From NCBI GenBank assembly GCA_020632495.1, contig JACKFL010000005.1:744001-808000 (forward strand): 64,000 nt of DNA, read 5' to 3'. A program made the translations under genes and the position numbers. This DNA comes from Candidatus Omnitrophota bacterium. GTDB taxonomy: Bacteria > Omnitrophota > Gorgyraeia > Zapsychrales > Zapsychraceae. The notes under the pieces are model-generated. The model saw only the letters and a list, made by a program, of their open reading frames with translations. It was not told the DNA's origin and did not search any database. Shown here piece by piece: positions 1 through 9,006 of this stretch. How positions within the stretch are numbered: position 1 is the stretch's first letter; each line of letters begins with the position of its first letter.

Positions 1-1785
1 GATACACGGCAATGGGATCATTTTTCAAGATGGATACCAGATTATCTTGAGCGTCACAAACAGCACGTGAATCAATTAAGGGATTGTGTAGAGACATTGC
101 TTGGCGCTTTTCAAAATCTAAACATTAGCTGTGCGCCATTACTGGCAAACAATATTGCGCGCTATCTCACCGATACTGGTGGCCTGCATGATCAGCTTAT
201 AGAAATGACCCCTTCATTCATTTGGAAGCAAGTATTGCCTGGATGTGATCTGGAAGATAGGGGAATAATAATATCTCGATATGCTACATTATTTTTGAGG
301 ATAAATGATCCGAACCGTGAGGACGATACAGTTTCTGTACAATTTCGCCATGCTATATTTGAGCAGTTTTTGGAGCATTCCGAATGGATGAAGCCACATA
401 CTAAAAACATTTCTAATGCAATTACAGAAAGATATTTTGGTGACATCGAGCTACTTAGAATGTTGATAGGACGAGGCGAACAATATAAAGATTATTTGCA
501 AGAACAAGTTTTCGAGAAATTACTGGGCACAATATCGGACGAGAATGTTATGAAAATTGATGAGATGAATGAAAAACTGGATATTGTTAAAGAATATTTG
601 CCAATAATTAGCAGTTCTTCAGATACTACAAAGAACATTATTCAGATACCGCAACAAAGAATAGTTGGCCTTAATGGTAAATCATGGTCAGAGGATAAGG
701 GGAAAATATTAGAGTCTTTCGGAGTATTTCTTAACGTTTTTAAGGATGTGATTTCAGAAGGAACCGACACAAATGCCTCTCAAGGCTTCCATAAGGAGTT
801 GTCCCAGCTTTCCGAATCGGTTATTCAGGGCCTTGGAACGACTAATAAGCCAGAACAGCGTCGATATTTTTTACCTCTTCTTGTCAACTTATGGGAGCTT
901 GATGTTGCAAAAGAATCAACATTAAGGAATCACATAGCTGAGATATTTACGGGGATAGATAAAGTTGCTCTTGAGGCGTACTTCAGTACTTTACCTCATG
1001 ACGAAGTCAAAAGGCTGATGAAGGCATTTACTGTAGAATTTAACGCTCGCTTTCAGAAAGACGCGACGATTAGGGAGTACCTTCACAACAATTCGGATAA
1101 AGAGACTAGGACAGATTGGCTTATAAATTTAATTACTTCTAATCAATATCCGAGTGCTCTTGAGTTTCTGGAATATCAGAAATACAAGGTTGATGATAAT
1201 GCAAAAGTGTTACAGGCATTGGTGACCAAGGCGGAAGCTGTCAGTCCATCACAGAAGCAACCGATTTATGTAGCAATTAACAGCATAAATTGGAAAGGGT
1301 GCATCGAGCAACGAGACGGTTATATTACCCAATTGCAAAAATTCATAGCCCAGGAGGACCAGAAGACGCAGCAGGATGCGTATGCAGGGATTGAAGGTGC
1401 AAACAAGAATAAAGAATTTACAGATACAAATGGCAGCGATATTGCCCGTCACATTATCGAGTGGTTGGATGGCCTTTCAGGTGAAAATGCGTATCAACCT
1501 TACGCGATTAGTGCTGTCGTTTTACTATGGAAATATGTAGGTAAATTATCCAACGTTAAGAGCAAATTTATTGAGTTTGTAGGATATAAACTTATTAAGG
1601 ATAGTAATGATTTAAAGTGCATACAGTTGGGATTTAAGACTCTTAAAAGCCTTTCACCTGTTGTAACTGACAAAACTGATGGGAAGCTCTTGAATGATTT
1701 GCGCGAGCGGGCAGGAAGTGAAAGCATTGAGGAGATAAAGGAGGAGATGGAGAAAGGATTGAAAGGGTTAGGAGTAGATTTATAA
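1..1785 (+). CDS. C-terminal part of a large helical protein, possibly STAND/NACHT-like (cut by left edge)
   Basis: The reading frame is open from base 1 to the stop at 1785, so the GTG at 67 is probably internal and the gene begins outside the window; 594 codons are visible. Residues about 110-125 read VQFRHAIFEQFL, which resembles the winged-helix segment after the NTPase module of STAND/NACHT proteins. The rest is predicted helical and lacks Cys motifs or membrane segments, as in a repeat sensor domain. No Walker motif is visible, but it would lie upstream. It is AT-rich like the DISARM operon that follows on the same strand after 206 bp, so it may be another defence gene of the same island. 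The family assignment is inference from a weak motif. Confidence 0.45.
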   Translation, partial: DTRQWDHFSRWIPDYLERHKQHVNQLRDCVETLLGAFQNLNISCAPLLANNIARYLTDTGGLHDQLIEMTPSFIWKQVLPGCDLEDRGIIISRYATLFLRINDPNREDDTVSVQFRHAIFEQFLEHSEWMKPHTKNISNAITERYFGDIELLRMLIGRGEQYKDYLQEQVFEKLLGTISDENVMKIDEMNEKLDIVKEYLPIISSSSDTTKNIIQIPQQRIVGLNGKSWSEDKGKILESFGVFLNVFKDVISEGTDTNASQGFHKELSQLSESVIQGLGTTNKPEQRRYFLPLLVNLWELDVAKESTLRNHIAEIFTGIDKVALEAYFSTLPHDEVKRLMKAFTVEFNARFQKDATIREYLHNNSDKETRTDWLINLITSNQYPSALEFLEYQKYKVDDNAKVLQALVTKAEAVSPSQKQPIYVAINSINWKGCIEQRDGYITQLQKFIAQEDQKTQQDAYAGIEGANKNKEFTDTNGSDIARHIIEWLDGLSGENAYQPYAISAVVLLWKYVGKLSNVKSKFIEFVGYKLIKDSNDLKCIQLGFKTLKSLSPVVTDKTDGKLLNDLRERAGSESIEEIKEEMEKGLKGLGVDL

Positions 1786-1991
1786 CTGATCAGGTTGAAT
1801 TATTCATGAATCGGGTTTGGACCAAAAGCTTCGAATGCGAGGAGTAACTGTACTTGATATCAAAACCCTTGTAGCGCAGGTGTGGGATGCCGCATGCAGT
1901 GTTGACAGGGCTGCGGATAGGTCAATTATTTTCAAGTTAGTATCAAACTATTTTAAAAAAGTGTGAAATAACAATAAAAGAAAGTAGAAAA
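1786..1991 (+). other. Intergenic region before the DISARM operon
   Basis: This 206 bp gap has no convincing ORF. A TTGACA at 1902-1907 is followed by AT-rich sequence that could hold a -10 box (around 1924-1930), so the operon promoter may lie here. I see no clear terminator for the upstream gene. Confidence 0.3.
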
Positions 1992-2897
1992 TTGAGCAAA
2001 AATATACGATTAGCATACGAAACAAAGAAAGGGTCCATGTTTTCAGGAACCACCGAAGATTTCTTACAATCAGAATTTTCAAAAAAATATAAAGGTAAGA
2101 TACAACTAATCTTTACATCCCCACCTTTTCCATTAAATCGAAAAAAGAAATATGGTAATTTAGTCGGTGAAGAATATTCAGAATGGCTTTCTGATTTTGC
2201 AGTTCCGTTTTCAAATTTGTTGACCCCAACCGGTTCAATTGTAATGGAGGTAGGAAATACTTGGATTCCGGGACGACCTGTTATGTCAACTTTGGCAATT
2301 GAATCTTTACTTCAATTTATTAAAAAAGGAAATTTACATTTGTGTCAGCAGTTTATTTGTAATAATCCGGCACGTTTGCCCTCTCCAGCACAATGGGTAA
2401 CCATAGAAAGAATTAGAGTTAAAGACTCGTTCACGCATGTATGGTGGATGTCTAAGTCAGAAAGGCCCAAAGCTAACAACAGAAATGTCTTGAAAGAATA
2501 TAGTAAATCTATGAAGAAACTATTGGAAAGTAAAAAATACAATGCCGGTTTAAGACCCTCAGGGCATAATATCGGCGAACGATCATTTCTCAATAACAAT
2601 AAAGGGGCAATCCCATCAAATGTGATTACAATAGCAAATACTAAATCAAATGATGGCTATCAGGAATATTGTCGTAAGCATGATATTCCGATACATCCTG
2701 CTCGAATGCAGCCTGAATTGGTAAAGTTTTTTATAAAGTTTCTTACGTCATCTAGTGGACGAGTGTTTGATCCCTTCGCAGGATCTAATACAACAGGATA
2801 TGCGGCGGAAGAGCTAAACCGTAAGTGGATATCCGTTGAGATTAACAAAGATTACATAAAAGGGTCCAAAGGTCGATTTAACGGTTCGCTTACATAA
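1992..2897 (+). CDS. DNA methyltransferase, beta class (N4-cytosine or N6-adenine), DISARM-associated
   Basis: It transfers a methyl group from S-adenosylmethionine to an exocyclic amino group in DNA and presumably marks host DNA as self for the linked DISARM proteins. The catalytic motif TSPPF is at about residues 37-41, and the SAM-binding motif FDPFAGSNTTG is near residue 258, followed by a SVEI motif. Catalytic motif before SAM motif is the beta-class order. SPP(F/Y) is most typical of N4-cytosine enzymes, but N6-adenine cannot be excluded. At 301 residues it is a compact stand-alone enzyme, unlike the large DrmMI of class 1 or the 5-cytosine DrmMII of class 2 DISARM. The TTG start at 1992 is uncertain because the frame stays open upstream. 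It lies 16 bp before the next gene. Confidence 0.88.
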   Translation: MSKNIRLAYETKKGSMFSGTTEDFLQSEFSKKYKGKIQLIFTSPPFPLNRKKKYGNLVGEEYSEWLSDFAVPFSNLLTPTGSIVMEVGNTWIPGRPVMSTLAIESLLQFIKKGNLHLCQQFICNNPARLPSPAQWVTIERIRVKDSFTHVWWMSKSERPKANNRNVLKEYSKSMKKLLESKKYNAGLRPSGHNIGERSFLNNNKGAIPSNVITIANTKSNDGYQEYCRKHDIPIHPARMQPELVKFFIKFLTSSSGRVFDPFAGSNTTGYAAEELNRKWISVEINKDYIKGSKGRFNGSLT

Positions 2898-2913
2898 TAC
2901 AGAGAATTTACGG

Positions 2914-5550
2914 ATGAATTCAGACTTTTTTGCCATTAACGAAGAGAAAATCTTAAGCTTAAGAAACAATTATCCTGTTGCTGAATATATGCCAAAAGCA
3001 AATGCTCCTGAATGGCTAGGAAAATTGGGGAATATTAGTAAGGAGAATATTGGTATACAGGTTTTACTTGGTACACCGGGGCTGAAGATCAATATACTAA
3101 AAAGTAAGTCTCAACTAAAGCCCGAAGTATTATCAGTATATCTAGCAGGTTTGGCAGGGAGGGTTCGATCCAGTACTGGTCGAATATCTGTTGGGTTGCC
3201 TCCCGTTAATCGTGACTTGTCACTTTTGTTAGCGAGTACATCTGTATTGAGTAAAATTATAGAGCGTGCAAGAAGTGAGTATTCCGATAACCGTGGGGTA
3301 TTGGTGGTCAGTGTTGATTTACGAGTAAGAAGTTTGTATTGTGACTTGTTAATTAGGGATGAACCTCTAGATATAGCATTCCCGGGAAGTAGAATGCTCC
3401 CGAATGGTAGAATTCAACCGTTAGGTAGGAATGTTCACAAAATATATTCTGGGGTATGTTTCTATTTGCCACATCACCGTGAATTGCCAAAGAAGATATC
3501 AATTCAACCAGACTTAATAATTCTTGATTTAAGATATGGAAGGTTGAATTCTAAGATTCAAGGTTTGGTAAATTGGGCAATCAATCGTAAACCAAAGCCT
3601 GGTATTATGGCTTTATATACAATTGGAGATAGAATATGCCGTAAAGTACTTGATGATTGTAATTTCAAGGATTTTCCTCTTGATCATTGTGGAATAAATA
3701 CTAGTAAGAAATTTGTGAGAACCATCGACAAAAATGTTTCAAATGCTTTCTTGGATTTAAATACTCTTAGAGCCGCTACTGCATTATCTAGAAAGCATAT
3801 ACTCAAAGATGTTGAATATGAAGGAGAATACAGAAAAATAATTAACAATCTTGTGAAATTATTTTCTGAGCACAATAAAGAACACCATGTAGAATTAAAC
3901 CGATTAAGGTGGTTGTTTGCTGTTTATTCACAAATGCCGGTTCCATTAGTTTGGCATGAAAGGATAGCTAGAGCACGTGGACGATGGGTTCCAAATAAAG
4001 TTATTCAACGTATAGGGACGAATACAAGAGATATTGGAAAATTGGCGCCAATTTTACAAACATTTCGTGCTAATTTCAAGCATCTGAATAGGTTATACGA
4101 AGAAAAAAACCCAAAGTGTTCCGTACTAAAGAAAGTAATAGAGTCCTTATCCGAAGATTTATCAGAAAAAAATAAGCTGTTAATCTTGGTTCGTGATGAA
4201 GTAATGGAGGTTGCACTCTCTTCTTGGCTTACATTGTCGGAATATTGTGAGAAAGATTGGCTTGAACACATTGACGTAATTGCTTGTAAGAAATATTTTC
4301 AATATACCAATAGATCATATAAGTACTTTATATCACCTGGGCCCGTACATTATAAGTATAGATGGATTCTAGGTGCTAATATTGGAAGCTATTTACACTT
4401 TCTTGTATATCCTCACGAAGTAGATGTAGTTAAGAAACAGATAAATCAATTTTATGATCCAGAGATTCTGAAGATGCGTGCCATTAGAAGACAAAAGATT
4501 TTTGGTATAACCAACGGTGACAATGTAGAAAATCTATCGTATCCGGAATTAATGCTATTGGCGAATGAAGGTTACAAGAAAGAATTACCTGCCGTTACGA
4601 AGAAACCCAAGGAAAAGGTTAAATCATTTGATGCCTTATATGAAGTGTTTCAGGAAGAAGAAAAAACTAAGAAGGAAGATAGCCAGGAGATAACCCTCGA
4701 TAACAAAACATCATTCGCCGACACAATAGAAGAGGAAGATATAGTCGAGGACGTACTAAATTATTCATCTGATGAGTTAAATGATATAGCAATTGATTCT
4801 GACGGAGTGCAGTGTGTGGAAATAATTATAAAATCAAATGAAAGAGGTAAAGGGAAAATATGGGTGCCGGAATACGGACATGTCGAGTTTATTCGGCCTC
4901 AAGAATCTTCGGATTTGATTAGAAGTTCGGCAGAGAAACTAAAAAAAGATGACTTGTTATTAATTGTTGATAATAGTCAACAAAATGGAATATTTGAGCG
5001 ATTAATAGAAATAGCTGATAGTAGCCCCCAAATTAACTACATTTCTGTTTATAGAAATATTTGGCGAAAGGCCGTTAATGTTTTATCCACAAAATATCAA
5101 ACTGATGAGGGTAGAATAAATTTTGAGTCGATGTATCAAGCGCTTCAACAGCAAGGTATAAAAATTACAACACTTCAGACAATTAGAAATTGGGTGAATG
5201 ATATTGTTATTGGACCAGAAGACGTTGACTCTATTGTTGCCGTAGCAAGAGTTAGTGGTATATCGGAAATGAGTAAGCATGTTAAGGAGTTTAACAATGC
5301 CTTCGAAGACATAAGAAAGTTGCATAGATGTATCGGGAGGAAAGTAGCATCTGCAATACGAAAAAGTTTCAAAATTGTTGTAAATGAAGATGTAACCAGT
5401 CTAGACGAAGAATTACAGGACTATCTAGATTTACCATTAAATGAAATTATAAATGCAATAGAAGTGGTAACAGTATTAGATAATTCCTATCCAAAGACTT
5501 TTGGTATTGTCCCCAGTTTAACGAATAGATTTATAAAGATAAAAGGTTAA
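2914..5550 (+). CDS. drmE: DrmE-like DISARM protein
   Basis: This 878-residue protein lies directly upstream of drmA, the place of drmE in class 2 DISARM. It has no Walker A. A LIILDLRYG segment at about residue 208 and LLILVRDEVM near residue 426 look like remnants of a helicase-like alpha/beta fold. Residues about 555-625 form a charged Lys/Glu linker. The C-terminal part has a second alpha/beta segment (LLIVDNSQQ) and the motif TIRNWVNDIVIGPEDVDSI near residue 757, resembling the conserved C-terminal region of DrmE proteins. Its biochemical role is unknown. The next gene starts 4 bp downstream. The DrmE call rests on position plus these motifs, without a profile search. Confidence 0.7.
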   Translation: MNSDFFAINEEKILSLRNNYPVAEYMPKANAPEWLGKLGNISKENIGIQVLLGTPGLKINILKSKSQLKPEVLSVYLAGLAGRVRSSTGRISVGLPPVNRDLSLLLASTSVLSKIIERARSEYSDNRGVLVVSVDLRVRSLYCDLLIRDEPLDIAFPGSRMLPNGRIQPLGRNVHKIYSGVCFYLPHHRELPKKISIQPDLIILDLRYGRLNSKIQGLVNWAINRKPKPGIMALYTIGDRICRKVLDDCNFKDFPLDHCGINTSKKFVRTIDKNVSNAFLDLNTLRAATALSRKHILKDVEYEGEYRKIINNLVKLFSEHNKEHHVELNRLRWLFAVYSQMPVPLVWHERIARARGRWVPNKVIQRIGTNTRDIGKLAPILQTFRANFKHLNRLYEEKNPKCSVLKKVIESLSEDLSEKNKLLILVRDEVMEVALSSWLTLSEYCEKDWLEHIDVIACKKYFQYTNRSYKYFISPGPVHYKYRWILGANIGSYLHFLVYPHEVDVVKKQINQFYDPEILKMRAIRRQKIFGITNGDNVENLSYPELMLLANEGYKKELPAVTKKPKEKVKSFDALYEVFQEEEKTKKEDSQEITLDNKTSFADTIEEEDIVEDVLNYSSDELNDIAIDSDGVQCVEIIIKSNERGKGKIWVPEYGHVEFIRPQESSDLIRSSAEKLKKDDLLLIVDNSQQNGIFERLIEIADSSPQINYISVYRNIWRKAVNVLSTKYQTDEGRINFESMYQALQQQGIKITTLQTIRNWVNDIVIGPEDVDSIVAVARVSGISEMSKHVKEFNNAFEDIRKLHRCIGRKVASAIRKSFKIVVNEDVTSLDEELQDYLDLPLNEIINAIEVVTVLDNSYPKTFGIVPSLTNRFIKIKG

Positions 5551-5554
5551 CTAT

Positions 5555-8500
5555 ATGAATAATAAAGACGCTACCGATATTGAGCTCTACAAAAATAAGT
5601 TGAGAGACCACTTATTGACAAATACTATCTCACAATTAGGTGGTCGTGATGGTGTCGATATGATCGGTAGTCCAAGGCGTAAGGTATTTACTGGTGTTTT
5701 AGCATCAAGATTTGTAGAGGATAGGAATTTTCAAGACAAACAACAAACGTCATCTATTGGATTCGATTTTAAGGTAAAATTGCCGAAGGAGAATAAGGTT
5801 AAAATTATTATTAAAGTAAAATGGTGTTTTTATTACGCTGTTTTTCCAAGTTGGGATATGGTTGAACGTCACAATGTGTCAGGCAAGGATAGTGAAGTGC
5901 AATCATCTTCAAAGATTGCTATACTTCCTGTAGCATTTCGAAGATTACAGGTGATGCCGGACGAAATTGTTCTGGGTGTTGATGAAACAAAAACAAACAA
6001 AGTTTATGACCTGTCTGATGATATTTCAAGAGTTAAGCAAAAGATCGACTCGGACCCGGACCGATGGCGTCATTTGGATGAACCAAAAAAGCAAGAGCGT
6101 AGATTAAATATGAATGCAGAATGGAATGAAGATACTTATAAGGAAGCATTATCCAATATAAAGAACAGTAGTACCTTTCAATCTTTACCCGACTGGAATC
6201 TTACCATGCATATTGACAGTAAGCGGGACATTGCAAATCCAGAAATTATAAGAGTGAAAGTTCTCTTATCCAACAATACGATTGCGTATGATAAAAGTGT
6301 GGAAGACCCAAAACTTGATGAGCGATACGTTTATGATGCTGAAGTAGAAGTTAAGGTTGTTGGTGGGGAGATAATACCTTTTGAATTTCTTTTAGCAGAA
6401 AGGGACTATAGATCAATCCCTCGCATGAGTGCAAAAGGGATCAATTGTGTGGTATTACAGGATGACGATGAAAATAGATTAAGAACCGAAACGCTACCAG
6501 TTTACAGTCAACCATTATATCGAACTAGAGAAAATACAGGTGTTCCTTTTGAATCTCTTGATACCGATGATTGTGAAACTGTTCTCGATAAAATATCAGA
6601 ATCCATGTCGCTGTATCTTCACGAATGGGATAAATATTTACCCATTGCTCGAAATGAATTATCTGAATCAAGTGTAAATAATTGTAAAAAAGATAGGGAT
6701 AACTTTGAACATGAATTGGAAGGATTTAAACTCGGTATTCAGTGTTTAAGAAGTAACCAATTATTAAAAAAAGCATTTAAATTAATGAATCGGGCATTTA
6801 CAGGCTTGGGAAACAAGTCGGGAGGTAAAATACATTCTTGGCGACTTTTCCAGATTTGTTTCATTGTATCGCAATTACCTGGACTGCTGGTGAGAGTCAT
6901 AGATGATACCTATGACGAAAAATTTAAAGACTTGGTGTTCAAAGCCTTTAATAAAGCCAGCGTACTTTGGTTTCCAACCGGTGGTGGGAAAACAGAGGCT
7001 TATTTGGGATTAATTGCAACAGCATTAATATTTGATCGACTTAGGGGAAAAACTAGGGGTGTAAATACATGGATGAGATTTCCACTTAGAATGTTATCTT
7101 TACAGCAAATGGAAAGATTATCCAGAGTAATTGCGGAATTGAATATATTGCGTGATAGTGAGGTCGAGTTACAAAATGGTGATCCATTTTCTATAGGCTA
7201 TTATGTTGGAAACACGGTAACGCCTAATCGAGTTAATGAAATGCTGATGAATGATTATTCGGATAGAGAGGAAAACAGAAAGAAAGTTTTGTTGCTACGT
7301 AAGTGTCCGTATTGTGGTGCAAAGACAGCTATAAATACAGACAAAAGACACTGGCGAATATTACATAAATGTACGAACGAAAGTTGTTTCTCAAATAATG
7401 CCAAGTCATTGGGTGATCAAAAGGGAGCCTTGCCTCTGTATGTAGTAGATAATGAAATTTATAGATATTTACCCTCCGTTCTAGTTGGAACTGTGGATAA
7501 GTTGGCTATCGCTGGATTTAATCAGAATTTTGCAAATATAATTAAAGGTGTAAAACAGAAATGTCCGGATCATGGATATACATCATATGATACATGTATA
7601 GAACAATATGCTTCCGGATGTAAAAACAATAAAGTAAGCGATTTAATAAAACTCGAGCCAGTACATGATCCAGGACCCTCTTTGTTAATTCAAGATGAAA
7701 TGCATTTATTGAAATCCGATTTAGGTGTATTTAATGGTCATTATGAAGGTTATTTACAGTATGTGGGAAACAAAGTTTGGTTGCCGCCAAAAGTGCTGGC
7801 CGCTACTGCTACTATTGAAGCTTATGATCAACATGCTTTTCATTTGTATTTAAAGGATTCTGATAGATTTCCTGTTCCTTCTTGGAAAAAAGGGGAGTCT
7901 TTTTATGCAACTAGTACTCCATTGGAGTATCGCAGAAAGTACATAGGAATATTATGTCATACCCAGTCCGTTGTTGATGCTAGTTCTAGAGTTTTATATT
8001 TGTACCAGAATCAAATTAAAAAATTTTCAAGAAATTATGACAAAGTAAGGGTGGTCCTCGAAAATTCGCATATAACTGATGAAGATATACAAAAAATACT
8101 TACTCTATATGACTTTTCGTTGGCATATGTGAATAAAAAATCAGTTGGTAGCAATCTTTTGGATCGAGTAGAACAATACAATATAGACTTTGAATATGAG
8201 GGGCTGTCAAAAATTCGACATGATTTACTAACTGGAGACAGAAATCCGGAAGATATTGGAAATACCCTAGATCGAATAGAATCTGAACGGGATGGTACCA
8301 TTGAGCAAAGGCTGAATATAGTGGCGGCTACAAGCTTGATTAGCCACGGAGTGGATTTAGAACGGATAAACATGATGACCATTTGTGGAATGCCATCACA
8401 TTATGCGGAGTACGTACAATCATCTAGTAGATCATCACGATCACATCCAGGTATTGTATTCACTTGTTTTTTATCAAAAGATATCAGAGAGCTTTCGCAG

Positions 8501-9001
8501 TATGAAATGTTTATGCCGATGCATGAGAATATGGATAATTTAATTGAACCAGTAGCGGTAAATAGATTTTCTTCATTCGCACCTAACAAAACGGTTCCTG
8601 GATTGCTATCCGCATTACTTATAAACGATATTTCCCCAGATTTATACAAAAGCGATATAAAGAAACCGCTAACACATGTGCCAACATTAAAGGTAGCGCT
8701 GGGATTACAATCTATGGGGAGTAGTGGAACTAATCCGAACTGCATAGATGTTCAACAATTATTAGCAGCACTGGAAGAAATCATAGGAACCACCGGTAGC
8801 TATAGCAAAGTATCTGATAAAGAACTGGACAATATTCGACAAAGAATTGAGGAGATATTGCAGGATCAAATTGCAATGATAGGTCGTTCCCCAGAGAATA
8901 AACTAAATGACATACTTAGTCCATTAACCTCTTTCAGAGATGTCGACGAAGGTCTAGAATTTGAAAGCCTAGAATCGTCTGCAATAGTTAACAGGATATA
9001 G
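5555..9001 (+). CDS. drmA: DrmA, DISARM helicase
   Basis: DrmA is the core superfamily 2 helicase-like ATPase of DISARM, which restricts incoming phage DNA. Residues 1 to about 450 form an accessory N-terminal region. Walker A FPTGGGKTEAY lies at about residues 472-481, a CPYCG...C...C zinc-binding insertion at about 583-612, and the DEMH box in LLIQDEMHLL at about 711-720. The C-terminal helicase motif ATSLISHGVDLERIN falls near residues 922-936, followed by a serine/arginine-rich motif VI around 950. The length of 1,148 residues suits the family. The ATG at 5555 is 4 bp after drmE and drmB starts 5 bp after the stop, so the genes are co-transcribed. Confidence 0.9.
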   Translation: MNNKDATDIELYKNKLRDHLLTNTISQLGGRDGVDMIGSPRRKVFTGVLASRFVEDRNFQDKQQTSSIGFDFKVKLPKENKVKIIIKVKWCFYYAVFPSWDMVERHNVSGKDSEVQSSSKIAILPVAFRRLQVMPDEIVLGVDETKTNKVYDLSDDISRVKQKIDSDPDRWRHLDEPKKQERRLNMNAEWNEDTYKEALSNIKNSSTFQSLPDWNLTMHIDSKRDIANPEIIRVKVLLSNNTIAYDKSVEDPKLDERYVYDAEVEVKVVGGEIIPFEFLLAERDYRSIPRMSAKGINCVVLQDDDENRLRTETLPVYSQPLYRTRENTGVPFESLDTDDCETVLDKISESMSLYLHEWDKYLPIARNELSESSVNNCKKDRDNFEHELEGFKLGIQCLRSNQLLKKAFKLMNRAFTGLGNKSGGKIHSWRLFQICFIVSQLPGLLVRVIDDTYDEKFKDLVFKAFNKASVLWFPTGGGKTEAYLGLIATALIFDRLRGKTRGVNTWMRFPLRMLSLQQMERLSRVIAELNILRDSEVELQNGDPFSIGYYVGNTVTPNRVNEMLMNDYSDREENRKKVLLLRKCPYCGAKTAINTDKRHWRILHKCTNESCFSNNAKSLGDQKGALPLYVVDNEIYRYLPSVLVGTVDKLAIAGFNQNFANIIKGVKQKCPDHGYTSYDTCIEQYASGCKNNKVSDLIKLEPVHDPGPSLLIQDEMHLLKSDLGVFNGHYEGYLQYVGNKVWLPPKVLAATATIEAYDQHAFHLYLKDSDRFPVPSWKKGESFYATSTPLEYRRKYIGILCHTQSVVDASSRVLYLYQNQIKKFSRNYDKVRVVLENSHITDEDIQKILTLYDFSLAYVNKKSVGSNLLDRVEQYNIDFEYEGLSKIRHDLLTGDRNPEDIGNTLDRIESERDGTIEQRLNIVAATSLISHGVDLERINMMTICGMPSHYAEYVQSSSRSSRSHPGIVFTCFLSKDIRELSQYEMFMPMHENMDNLIEPVAVNRFSSFAPNKTVPGLLSALLINDISPDLYKSDIKKPLTHVPTLKVALGLQSMGSSGTNPNCIDVQQLLAALEEIIGTTGSYSKVSDKELDNIRQRIEEILQDQIAMIGRSPENKLNDILSPLTSFRDVDEGLEFESLESSAIVNRI

Positions 9002-9006
9002 TCAAT

